From Dactylellina haptotyla (taxonomy: Eukaryota > Ascomycota > Orbiliomycetes > Orbiliales > Orbiliaceae): 64,000 bases of DNA. Location: positions 1,550,001 through 1,614,000 of the forward strand of contig CM062388.1 of NCBI GenBank assembly GCA_031310005.1, written 5' to 3'. The notes under the pieces were generated by a model. That model saw only the letters and a list, made by a program, of their open reading frames with translations. It searched no databases and was not told where the DNA came from. This document shows positions 13,341 through 27,191 of the stretch, one piece after another (position 1 is the stretch's first letter; each line of letters opens with the position of its first letter). The position numbers were made by a program, and so were the translations under genes.

Positions 13341-16300
13341 CTAAATATTATTTTCCAAATATCCTTTAAAACGACTTATAGATTATAATAAACAACAATA
13401 ATATTAAATTTAATAAAATAAATTACTCTAATAAAATGGTCTAATAATTTATCAATTCATAATAAACTATTGTAATCTTTGATAATAATAGTATTTAAAT
13501 TTCAATAATCAATACAAATTCTTAATTTTCCATTTTTTTTAGAAATAAAAAAAATTAGATATTCTATTAAAGATTTTAAAAAACAAATATATCCTTTTCT
13601 TAAATTTTCTTCAATATATTTTTTAAAAATTTTAAATTTTTTTTTAATACAAACATAAATAAGTAGAAATTTAAGAGTAATATCTTTTTATAATAATATT
13701 TTATAAATAAATTTATTAAATAAAGATAATACATCTCCATTTTTAATTTTTTCAAAAGTTCAAATTTATTTAAAAATTTATTTTAAAATTTTAAAAGGTA
13801 AAATATTTTTAATAATTTCTTTAACAGTTCTAATAATATTTTTAATTTTCAACCATATTTATTTAAAAATATTAAATTTATTATAAAAACAATGATAGGC
13901 TTCTTTATTAAAAAGATATTCTGTAAATCATAGATAAACTTCTTTTAATTATTTATAAACAATTTGTTAGATTTATCATAGATTTTGTTAACAATTATAA
14001 TAAATAAATTCAATTATCTTATTTTTGAAACTTATAATTAAATCATAATCTTCTAACCAGTTATATTTTAAAATAAGGTCATCATTAGTAAGATTAAAGA
14101 TATCAATAATTCATTTTTCAAAATATTTATTAATAATAAAAATAATATCAATTTTATATTTTACTATTTTTAAAAAGCTTCTTTTGAAAGTAATAACGTT
14201 ATACATAATACTTTTAAGTTATACAAAGAAATTATATTTTTTAATATATTTTTTTAAAATATATATAGTTTCTATTCCACTATTTACAAAAACTTGCATA
14301 AAATTTCCATTAATAATATAAAATATTTAAAAATATTATTTTTTAATTTAATTGAAGGTTCTATCAAATCCTTTCTTAATAAAGCTAAAATTGAATAATT
14401 TAATATATGTCACTATCCAAAATTTTTTTAATTTAAAATATTATACCATTTAATGTTATCAAATTCTATATTATTAACAATATTTTCTATTTTTTCCCAT
14501 TCTTAAAGATTAAATAACATTTTTATTAAAATTAGAATATTTTATTGATAGTTTTAAATATAAAGTTTTAAATCTTTCCTATAATAAAACCATTATTTAT
14601 AATTTAAATAACTTTTATAAATATATAATCTTAGAAGTTTCTTCCAATGTATTATAAAAATAATATTAGTCCATTCTTATATATAATCAATGCAAGTATA
14701 TAAATTTTTATTATAAAAATAATAATTAAAAAGTTTTAATTTGTAAAATTGGCATTTCTTTCCTCCTTTTTCAATTTCTATGACATTAATATTTAATATA
14801 ATATTAATAATATTATAATTTTCTATATATAATTAATATATCTTATAATTATATACTAATTTAATGATAAGATTTATAAAGACTTCTTCATCACTTTTCT
14901 ATATATTCATAATTAAAAGCAATTATTTAATCTATATAATCTTAATATATAAATTTAATAAAATCTATATTAAAATATCTATATAATTAATATTAATACA
15001 TTTTACAAAATTTTACACATTAATCTATAAATTGGGACCAACTTCTATTATTATCTATATAAAATGTTAAATAATTATATCCTATAGGTCCAATACCAAA
15101 TAAAATAAGTTATCTAAGGCACTAATTTTCTTAACATCTAAATATAGTGTTTTTTACAATTTTTATTAATTTTAATATTTAATCTTTGAAAATTTATTTT
15201 TTAATCGAAAATTCAATTTTCGGTAATTATATAATATCATTAATTATTAAAAAATTAATAAATCCTTCTTAAGTTAATTCTTTATACAATAAGTTGATAA
15301 AAGAGTGTTAAATAATTCTATAATTTTTTTATAAATAGATTTTAAATTTATATTAATATACAGTTTTTAAAATCCATTATAAACAAATTTTATTTTAAAT
15401 CTTATATTTTTTTTAAAAATTATTAAAAAAATTTTATATAAATTATAGGTATATAGCTCCTTCTAAAAGGGATTTTTTTTATTTAAAATAATATTTTTTA
15501 TAATAAGTTTAATATTATCTTTTTATTAAATATTTTTAATTTTTAATTTTTAAAAAATATATATTTTAAATAAAGTAATAAATAAAATAAAAATTTAAAT
15601 TCTTTTAAAGTAATTAAAATTTAAAAATAATAAAATTAATATTAAAAGATTTTCTTTATTAACTTAATAGAATATATATTAAGTTATTATTCTTTTTAAA
15701 TTTTTTTTAAATTATTAATAATTTTTTATATTCTTTAATATATTTATTATAATTTTTTTTTTAATATTTTTATAATTATATTATTTTTATAATATCTCTA
15801 ATTAACTATTTTAATATTTTTTAAATATTAATTAATTAAAAAATACTTAATATATTCTTCCTATTATATTATAATATATAAATTTATTAGATTTTAGAGG
15901 ATGATTTCTTAATTATTAATTTCAATTTTAGATTTTTCTAATTTATAGAAAATGGTTCAAAAGTATTTTAAATTTAATTATTTTTATTTTATTACTATTA
16001 ATTATTTAATCTTTAATAATTATTTTAAGGAGTGTATAGTAGATTATTTTAATTCTAAAATAATTAATTTTAATTTATTAAAAATAATTTTTAAGATTAT
16101 AGAATAATTAATTTCTTAACTATTATTATAAATTTAAATTAATTATTTTATTAATTTGATAATTTTCTTAAGAGTTAGGGAATTAATTATAATTATTATA
16201 ATTTAAAAAATATTTATTTTATATTTTTAAAAGTAGTTATTATTAAATCTTATAATTAAATTTTTAATTATATAATATTAAATTTTAAATTATATATAAT

Positions 16301-17477
16301 TATTTTAATAATTCATCTCTATATAAATTTAACTTTTTAATATAATAGATCAATTATTTTACTATATTTAGTTATAAAAATATAAATATTAATAATTTGG
16401 AAATATTTTTAACAAATTTAATTTATTATAGATTTAAATAATATAAAGGGCTTTTTTAATTTTATTTTAATATTTATAGAATTATTTAAATCCTTTAATA
16501 AAATATAAATAATTAATAAAAGTTTAAATAATATAATTATTATTAATTTTTTTATTTTTTATTTTTTATTTTTTTATATTGTATAAAATAAAAATTATAA
16601 ATATAGAAAATAATTTTAATAAAAATATAAAAAAATGGATTTTATCTTTATTATTTTTAAATTGTTAATATTAAAAATAAAAGATAGTACAAAACTTATT
16701 GGATAAATTGATCAAATTTATATAATAAATTATTAAATTTATTAAAATTTAATATTTTTATACTTTTTATTGAGTAGTAAATTAGAATAGATTAGCAAAA
16801 TTTGCTAAAAATTTATTAAAATTATTGAATATCTTTTATTATCATTATTAAAATTTTTATTAAGATTTTTAGATTTTTAAGATTGGAAACTAACTTGTAA
16901 TAGGATTTATTTTTATTTAATATAAAATAAAAATAAATTTTATTTAATCCTTAATTAGATTTTAAAATAATTAATATAGTTTTTTTTAATTATATTAAAC
17001 ATACCTTATACATTTTTATAAATTTTAATAATTGTTTAGATTATAATAGTTATTTTTCGAATTTTTTAAAATTTCTATAATTATTTTTAAATTTTATAAA
17101 TATTTATTGTTATTTAGATAATAATTTTTATTAAATTATTAATAATTTTATTAAATATATATAATTCTTTTTTTATACTTGTATAATAATATTAAAATAA
17201 ATTTTATTATTAATAATCAAAATTTGTTTTATTTTTAAATAAATTAGCTTTAAAGATTAATGGGGTAAAAATAATATTTTTTTTTATTTTTATAAATATA
17301 AAAATGTTTGATTAATTCTATAAAATTTGGTTTTTAATTTATTCATCTAAATATTATATAAATAAGGATAATTACCTTTTTATCTATAATCTCATTTTCT
17401 AAGATTATAAAATCTTTTAAATTAAAAAATATTATTATATATATGCTTTTCCTTAGCTAAGAGGTGATTAATTAAAA

Positions 17478-17990
17478 TATTATACTTTATATATTATTTA
17501 ATATAACAATATAAATATAAAATATTAAAATATACAAAATTTTCTCTTTATTTAAAATATTTAAATTTTTTAATAAAAAATATATATAAAATTATAAAAT
17601 ATTAAAGATAACTTATTTAGAGTGTGTAACAATAATAGAATAAAAATAATTAGATATATTAAATTATATTTAAATTAATTAATGAAAATAGGAATACTTT
17701 ATTAGTCCTAAAGATAATTTTATATATAGGAATGTTTTAATACACTTATAATAGATTATAGATCACAGTGGATCATGGTTTATAACCTATGATTTATAAT
17801 GAACAGTGATTTATAAGATGTATTATATTATAGTCCAAGGTACTAAATAAATAGGTAGGTGGGCTTTATAGTTAAATATATTAGAAGTAATATATATTTG
17901 TAAATATAAAATATAGTAGTAGAAATAAGAATAGTATAGTGTAAAGTAAGGTACAGGTATTTGTACTGTCAAAACTCGTGGTCTGTGACA
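17478..17990 (-). repeat. LTR element 1, right LTR (5' LTR of the element)
   Basis: The outer (right) end, about 17870-17990, kept G and C, including GTACAGGTATTTGTACTGTC and CTCGTGGTCTGTGACA. The inner (left) end has lost them: TATTATACTTTATA here, where the left LTR of the same element still reads TGTTACATTTCGTA. Confidence 0.9.
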
Positions 17991-17995
17991 AAAAT

Positions 17996-20900
17996 TAAAA
18001 AAATGTTTAAAATTTGATTTAAATTTTATTAAATTTTTTTAAATATTTATATTATTTAATAAATGCTACAATTTATGAAAGAAAATATTTTAAAATTTTA
18101 AGATAAAAACTATAAAAAAAGTCCAATTTAAATAAAAATATAAATTAAATTTTAGGAAGTTAATAAAAGATAAAGATTATTTAATTAAAATATTTTTGTT
18201 TTAAAAAAAATTTATAATTAAATATATTTTTATTAAAATAGTTTATTATTTATAATTTTATTTTTAATTATTTTATATTTATAATAATTATATTAAAATA
18301 TATTTAAAAAATATTTTTTTAAATATATAAAATTAATTTATAAATGGAATATAATTAAATGTTAATATTTAAATTTTATAATATTTTATATAATTTGTTA
18401 TTTAATTGGTAAAATAAAATAGTATTTTAAATAATATTATATTATAGATTAAATCTAATTTAAGATCTTAAATTAAATTATTTTTATTTAATTAAAAATA
18501 TTATAAATCTTATAATAGTAATAATATTTTTATAAAATTTCTTAAATATTTTATTATAAAATTTTATTTTATCAATATTAAATATATTTTTTTAAATAAT
18601 ATTGGTAAAAGGTAAATAAAATTTAAATATAATTTAAAAATTGGTTATAAATGTTTAACAATAGGTTGTTAATAATATATATTTATTAAAATTTTTATTA
18701 TTTAAAAAGTTTATTAAATATAATATATTTAATATTAAAATAATTAAAATTATTATATTATTTTAAAATATTTAATCTTAAATATAAAATATTAAATAAA
18801 AAATTATTTAATTTATAATTTTTTATTTATTATTCTTATTATTAATTTATAATATAAAATTTAAAATATATATATTTATTTTATTTATTATATTTTTATT
18901 AAAGTGTATATTAGATTTTTAATATATATAAATTAATAAAATAAATATACAATATAATTTATTATATTCTTATATAAATATTTTATAAAATTAATTAAAT
19001 ATTTAAAAATTATATTATATAATTTAAAATTTTATATTTCTTTTTTCTTTTATAAAATTAATCTGTTTTTAAAATTTATGAGTAAATATAAAAAATCTAT
19101 TTGTAAATTTTTAAAATTTATTAAAATAAAAAAATTTATTAATTATATTTTTTAAAAATTTTAATTTAATTATTTATTAAGTAAAAAGATTATTTTTTAA
19201 AAAATTAAATAAATAATAAGGGTTATTTAAAAAAATTATTGGTTTTGGTGGTGTATTATTAAACTTCTAATATTAGGGTAAGTTTTTTTTTATAATTAAT
19301 TGTGATTAAAAATATTTTTATTAATTTTATACTAATTATTTTATTTATAAAAGTAATGTTTTTTATTAACTCTTTAGTATTTATATATAATTTAATATTA
19401 ATCTTATATAAACATTTATATTTTTTTATTTTATAAATAATTTTTTAATTAAATATTTTAAATATTAAAATATAATAATGATATTTATATTTTTATTAAT
19501 TATTTATAATAGTTTGGTGTAAAATATACTACATTATTAAAATAATTTATAAAAAAATATAATTAAAAAATGTATATATTTAAAATTTTTAAAAATAAAG
19601 AAATTTGAAATAATTTTTTAAATTTAAAATAAACACAGAATTTTATTTTTATAAAAGTTTATTGATTGTATTTTTATATTTGGTATTTAATACTAAATAT
19701 TTGTAAAATTTTCTAAATAAAATTAATATAATATAATTTAATATAAAATATATTTTATAAAAGAAAATATATTAAATATATTATAATATATTTTATATTA
19801 AAAGGAATTTTCTATTAAATTTAATATAGTTAATAAAGTTTATTTAATATTATTAAAAAATTTATTTTATTAATATATAAAATAATCAATTTTATTTACT
19901 ATATTCTTTCTCCACCATTATTATAAATTTATAATCAATTTTTCATTATAATAAATAAATAAATTTAATAATATTATGATAAAATTTTTTTTTAATATAT
20001 TAATTATTAAAAATTAATATATAAATAAAAAAATAATATATAAATAAAAAAATAATGGAGATATTACCACAGTAAGATTAGCTAAATACAAAAATAATAC
20101 ATATACAACTAAAAATAATCATCTAAAATTTATAATATATAATTATATAAATAATAAAACATCCTTTATATAAAAAGGAAAAAATAATAAAAACGGTATA
20201 TAAAAAGGTAATAAAGATTATTTAAAGTTTATATTTATTTTTTAAAATTTATTATTAATTTTTAATTTTAATTTAATAAAATTAATTAATAATATAAAAT
20301 ATTTAATAAAATATATAATAAACTAAAAATAAAAAATTAAATATATTATAGTTTTAAAATATATTAAATATTAAAAAATTAATAAATTTTATTTTAAATT
20401 TTTAAATTTTAAAATATTATTAGTACCTATATTTCTATTAAATACAAAGAGCTCAATTAGTAAAAATTTATAAAATCAAAAAAACAATATTTAAAATTTA
20501 TTAATAATTGTAAAATAAATTTAAAAAATATTCAAATTTTTGTAAACTATATATATTTTTATTTTAAAATTATAAGTAAATAATTATATATTAAATTAAT
20601 AATATACTTTATTAAATTATAAAAATTTATAAAAAAGATATTAGTAATTAAAATTATTTTAATTAAAAATTTATAAATTTAAATAAAATATTTTATAAAA
20701 TATAAAAAATTTTTAAATTAACATAAAACATTTATTAATATTTTTATAATTATAAAAAATTTTTAATAATTTTTTGTGAATAAAACAATTACCAATAATT
20801 TAAGAAGAAATAATGTTTTTAATAAATATTATTTTTTAAATAATATTTTATTCAAATTATAAATGTTTATTAATAATTATCCATGTTTATTAATAATTAT

Positions 20901-23700
20901 CCAAAAATAATAAAAATTAAAAATATAAAATAGAGAATTATATAAATTAAAATCTTTTCTACTTATTTCTTCTATATTTTTAAAATTAAATTTATAAAAT
21001 AAAAATTATTTAATAAAAATATAAAAATTCTTTAGGTGATATGACTTAATAAAATAAAAATAATAAAAATAATAGTTAAAAAAATAAATTGGAAAAAATA
21101 AAATAAAATAAGATTAATAAAAAATATTTAATTTTAATTTATTTTATAAAAATATATAAAGTTTGATTGTGGTTATAAAATAATGATTTTATATAATTTC
21201 AAATTATTAAATGTTAAAAATAAATTTATTTTGGGAGAATATAAATAAATAATTAAAATTTTTATTATATAGTTAAGATTATAGATTATATTATAAATTT
21301 TAATAGATATATATTAATTAATAAAGAATTTTAAACTTTATTTAAAAAAAAAAAAAATAGTAAGATAATATAAAAAATATTTATATTAATAATAATAATG
21401 AAAGTATTAAAAAATCTATATTAAAAAAATTTATATTTTAAATTAAATTTAAAAATATTATATACAATCTTTATATATTTAATATAAATTACTTAATAAT
21501 TATTAATAGTTTTTTAATTAAAATAAGAAAATTTTTTAAATAGAAAAAAAAAAATAAAAATATAAAATAATTATTCTTATATAAATATAAAGCCTACTAA
21601 CAAATATATAATATTTAGTATAGATGATAATAAATTTTAAAAAATAAAAGTCAAAATATTTATAAAATAATAATAATAATGATAATAATAATGATGAAAA
21701 TGATGATAAAGATAAAAACAAAATAATAATAATAATAATAATGAAAATGATGATGACAATGATAATAATAATAACAATGATGATAATAAAAAAAAAAATA
21801 AAAAAATAAAAATAATAAAGATAATAATAAAAACAATGAATATTTAAAAAAAAATGATAAAAAATAAAATAAAATAAAAAATAAAATAAAATAAAAATAA
21901 TATATACTTATTAATAAACTTCTTAAATCTACTTACAAATAATTATTTATTATAAAATATTATATTAATATCACTTAAATTAAAATAATAATTAATTTTC
22001 TAAATAATAATTTATTTTAAAAATATAATTATAAAAAATTTAAAAAAATGTTTATTAAAATTAATAAATTTATTGGTGAATTATAAATTTATAAATTTAT
22101 ATTAATATTAAATTTAAAATCTATATAATAACTATAAATCTATTATTAAATTTTATTAAATTTAAATAATTAATTTTAATTAAAAATAATGAAGTTAATA
22201 AAAATAAACTAAAAAAATAATTTTAAATATAATTTTTTTAATTTAATTAAAATAAAATAAATATTTAAGAATAAATTAGATTTTAAATTTATTCTTAAAT
22301 ATTTTAATAATTAATATTAATTAAAAAATTAATATTATTAATAAATAAATTAAGGATAGTTATAATTTAATATTTAAGGTTATTGATAGAATAATAAATA
22401 TTTTTATGGTAATGAAATATATTATTTTAAACATTTTTAAAAAAAAAAATATAGTAATATAATATATTAAAAATTATACAAAAAAAATTTTATAGTTTAA
22501 ATTAACATAAATATGATTTTTTATAGATATATAAAAAATTATTAAATTATAAAGTAGTTAAAAATAAAAAAATAAAAAAATTTAATAAAAAATATAGTAA
22601 GATTTGATTAAAATTAATAAAGTAAAATATATTAAATTTTTAATAAATATAGAAAATTTATTAATAATGTATATAACTATATAAATATAAATTAAAAAAT
22701 AAAATTAAAATAAAATTATTTAATTTTTCATTTTATTTAAAAATTAAAATAACTTTTTTAAAAATGATTTTAATTATTTTATTTTAATATCTTCTTTAAT
22801 ATATTTTTTTAGTTTTTAGAGTTATTACTATTATTAAAAAGATATGAAAAAAAATATTAAGTAATTTAAAAAAATTATTAAGATTTATAAAATTATAAAG
22901 ATAATTTTTAATATTAATAATTTTTAAAGATTTGTTTTACAATTTTAAAGTGAATTTAAAGTGATAATAAATTAATATTTTAATTATTAATTAATAAAGA
23001 TATAATAATTCCCAATTTTTATTATATTTTATATTGAAATAAGAAAAATATATATAGTAATAGAGTTGATTTGTTATTACCAAATTGTAAAACTTAGTTA
23101 AATTAATTAAATTATATTAAATATTAAAAATTATTAGGAGGTATATTAAGTTTGAAAAAATTATTTTTAAAGTAAATTAATCATTTTATTAATATATTTA
23201 AATAATATATATATTAATATTATTATTAAAAATTTGGTAAAAATATAGAGAATTTATTAAAAATTTAAAAATTTTGAAAAAATAATATAAATAATATTAA
23301 TATAATAATTATATAATATAAATATATATTAATAAAATTTATTATTTAAAAAAAATTAAACATAAATAGTGTAGATTTAATAGTAAATTCTAAAAATCTA
23401 TAATAAAAAAATATATTTTTTTTTAAAATATTTTCAAAAAAAATTTTATTTTTAATAAAACTAATACTTGGGAAGTTTTAAATATATATATAAATTTAAA
23501 AAAAATATAAATAATTAAGAAAATAAAACATCCAACAAATTTTAAACATTTAATAATAAACTTTATCAATTTTATTAAAATTTTTTATTCTTATTTAAAT
23601 ACTTTACCTTAATTTAAAAAAAATTATAATAAATCTATTATTTTTAATAATCACAAATCATTATTTATCACATTCACTTTTAAATTTAATACATTTTTTA
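17996..23700. other. A/T-rich host sequence between LTR elements 1 and 2
   Basis: No coding remnant was recognised. It contains short direct duplications (for example about 20028-20055 and 20864-20902) and a trinucleotide microsatellite (21655-21800). If the inverted ends at 5504 and 32598 belong to one older element, this is its middle part; nothing here proves that. Confidence 0.5.
21655..21800 (+). repeat. Imperfect (AAT/GAT)n microsatellite
   Basis: Runs of AATAATAAT and GATGATGAT alternate over about 145 bp and fade into A-rich low-complexity sequence to about 21900. The 61-codon ORF on the other strand here is a product of this simple sequence. Confidence 0.8.
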
Positions 23701-23705
23701 AAAAC

Positions 23706-24220
23706 TGTTACACTTCGTACGCTACCCAATGTAATGGTACAAATATATAATACTAAGATATGTAAAACTTTTTCTCTATTTAGAATATTTAAATTTCTTA
23801 ATAAAAAGTATATATAAAACTACAAAATATTAAAGATAGTTTGTTTAAAATATATAATAATAATAGAGTAAAGATAATTTAGATATATTAAATTATATTT
23901 AAATTAATTAATAAAAATAAAAATTATTTTATTAGTTTTAATAATAGTATTATATATATAATAGGTTTTATATTTATTATAATAGATTTATAATTTTGTA
24001 TTATAATTTTGTAGCTTTATATAAAATTTTTAAATTTATAAATTAAATTATATTATACTATAATATGGATATTAAAATAAATAAATAGGATTTATATATA
24101 AGTAAATATATTAAAAATAATATATATTTATAAATATAAAGTGTAATAGTAGAATTTAAAATAATATAACACAAAATAAGATATAGATATTTATATTATT
24201 AAAATTTATAATCTATAATA
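23706..24220 (-). repeat. LTR element 2, left LTR
   Basis: It begins TGTTACACTTCGTACGCTACCC, the best preserved outer edge among the copies. The inner end is converted to A/T (…ATCTATAATA). Confidence 0.88.
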
Positions 24221-26978
24221 TTTTTTTAAAATAAGTTTTTATATAAATAATTTTTTATAAAATCCAAAATTTATATAAATAATAATAATTAAATATAAAA
24301 TAATAATATATTATTATTATTTTTATATAAAATTTAATCTTATATATTATTAATTTCTATATTAAAATTAAATCTATATAAAATAATAATTTATATCATA
24401 ATATAGAATTTATTTTAAATAAATACTTATATAATTATATATATATAAAAATATAATAATTAAATTAAAATAATAAAATAAAATTTAAATTAAAAAATAT
24501 TTATAAAATAATTAATATATTTCTAAAATTATTAATATTTATAAATTATTATATAAAATTATTAACTAGTATTATTAAAAATAAACTTATCAAATCAAAA
24601 AAAAAAAATTTAAAACTAAATATAAATTTTATTATAAAAAAATAATTTTATTAAATACGAATTTATAAAAAGCAAATATACTACTTACCTTCATTCAAAT
24701 TATTTTTATAAATTTAATAATAAATATAATTTTAATTTTTTGGTAAATTTTATTTAATAATAATTTTTTTAATAAATTATATTAATTAAAAATTTGATAA
24801 ATAATAAAAACTAAAAAATCCAAAAAATTATTAAGTTATTAGCTAAAATATTATAATTACAGACTAAAGTAATATAATTAAGAAAAAATTAAAATATTAG
24901 ATAATAAATTTAATTTAATATTAAAAAAGAAACAATTATTAAAAATAGGAATTCTTTAAATAATTAAAAATTTAAATTTAGAATTATTATTAAATAATAT
25001 TAATTTTTAATAATTTTTAAATAGTAACATCACTATTATTATTAAATAATATTAATTTTAATAATTTTAAATAGTAACATCACTTTTCTTAAATAAAAAA
25101 TTAAATAAATATAATATATAAACCAAATTTCTTAATTATATTTAATCTTATTTAATTATATTTAAATATATTATATAATTTTTAAGTTTTTTTTAAAATA
25201 TTTATTTAATAATTTTAATATCTTTTCTAAAAATATTTTTAAATTAATTAAAATAAATATTATTTTTCAGTTTTTATAAATTATCTTATAATTTGTAAAA
25301 TAATAATTATCTAATTAAATATTTATTATTTTTATTAAATTTATTAATATTTTGTAATTTTATATTCTATATAATTCTTATATTTTAATTCTCATCTTTA
25401 AGTCTTTTTTTAAATTTAAAATTAATTTAAAAATAAAATATAAAAAATTAATAAATTTGAATAAATCCTAAAATTTTAAATTTAAAAGTATTATTATTAA
25501 ATTTTTTAATAATAATAAAGTTATATTTTTGTAATTTAATTTTATTTTATTATCTTTTCTATTTAATATATTTGGTAAGTAAGTATATTTTATTTTCTTT
25601 TTTAAAAAAGTATTTTTATATATTATTAATTATAATAGTACAATATATTTTATTATAAATTAAAAATTTTTTATAAATTATTATAAAAATTTTATATTTT
25701 TAATATATTTTATTTTTAAGATTATTTTTTAAATATTATAGGAAATAATATTATAATAAATTCTATTTTTTAAATATTTTATAAAAAATATATTTAATAG
25801 ATAAATATTTAAATATTATAAATAAATTTAAAATATAATAATAATTTAATTTAATTATTCTATATTATATTAAAGAAATTTCTTAACCATATTTTAATAA
25901 TTTAAATAATTTATTTTATAATTTTATTTATTTAAACACATTTTTATTAATAATATTAATTTTAATATAGTTTGGTTTTTAATTAAATTTAAAATTTATT
26001 AATAAATAATATATTTTTAAATTATAATTTGTATTAGTTAAAAATTTATTTATTATAGATTTATTTAAATTTTATTATAAATTATTTAAAATTTTATAAT
26101 TTTAAAATTATTATTTTACTAAATTTGCAAATAATAATTAAAATTTTATCATAAATAATATTTATAAAAGGATTTTTAAAAACATTTCTTATATAAAATC
26201 ATATAAAATAATTTAGAATAATCCTAAAGGTATATTATAAAATTATAACTTTCATAAAATAAATATTAATTAAATTTATTTTAATAATATATATTATAAA
26301 TTTTAACATATTATTTAATATATTATTATATTTAAAGCCAAAATAAACTTAATTAAAATTCCTAAATATATTCAATTCCTAAATATCCATAAAAACTATA
26401 TTATAATATTGTTTAATAAATTATTATTAAAGTTTTTTAATAAAATATAAAAAATTTCTAAAAAATAAATTTTTTTATTATAAATAATTTGGGATATTAA
26501 AATCTCCTAATAATATTTATAATAAAATATTTATTATAATTTTATTTAAAATTTTTTATAAACTAATTTTTAAAATATGAGAAATAAAATTAAAATTTTA
26601 TTAATTAAAATAATTATATATTATTTTTTTAAAAATAGTTTCTTTATTAAATTAGATTTTAATTATTAAATTAGGTTATTAATTAATAATATTGGTTTTA
26701 ATTCTCCTTTTCTTTATAGTATATAATTTTTATATTATATTAATTAATAAGTTTTATTAATAGATTTATTGTTTATTAAAATTTTTAAAATAAAAGTAAA
26801 TAAGTTTTTATAATTTAAATATACCATAAAAATTCTTTGTTTAAAAATATATTTTTATATTTTATAAGTTTAGACGATAGTTATTATTTTTATCATAAAT
26901 AAAGTATTATAATTTAATAATATTAAATTTATAAAATAAGTAAATAATGGAATGTTATTTTTAATTTAATTATAGTTA

Positions 26979-27191
26979 TTAATATAGATAGGCTTTTAAT
27001 GTAGTGTTAAAAATATTTATTTTAATTTTAATAAATAAATTAAAATTGTATAGTTTAAATAAAATTAAAAAATAATTTTTAAATATATTAATTAAAAAAT
27101 AATTTTTAAATATATTAAAAGTATGTATTTGATTAGGGGTTATTTTAAAATATATTCTAATTTTTGTTAATTTTGAAAAAATAATAAACAT
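26979..27191 (-). pseudogene. RT/RNase H junction remnant of LTR element 2
   Basis: A 70-codon open stretch with FKLYNFNLFIKIKINIF near its centre. It corresponds position for position to the RNase H start of copy 1, with the catalytic Asp changed to Asn. A short internal duplication (FLINIFKNYF type, about 27060-27115) is unique to this copy. It is a fragment of pol, not an independent gene. Confidence 0.75.

Larger units (their letters stand above)
9377..17990 (-). mobile_element. Ty3/gypsy LTR retrotransposon copy 1, full length, RIP-inactivated
   Basis: An 8,614-bp element starting TGTTAC and ending TGTGACA, flanked on both sides by the 5-bp duplication AAAAT (9372-9376 and 17991-17995). 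The two LTRs align throughout (9377-9885, about 509 bp; 17478-17990, 513 bp). A polypyrimidine run just inside the left LTR (9889-9900) is the complement of a polypurine tract, which puts the coding strand on minus. The minus-strand translation keeps the order RT (about 13.2-13.4 kb), RNase H (about 12.75-12.85 kb) and integrase core (about 11.8-11.95 kb), with many stops. RT before RNase H before integrase is the Ty3/gypsy order. The primer-binding site and gag could not be read. The element is dead. Confidence 0.93.

Noticed and set aside
21536-21721. 61-codon minus ORF
   Set aside because: It is a translation of the AAT/GAT microsatellite and poly-A runs.
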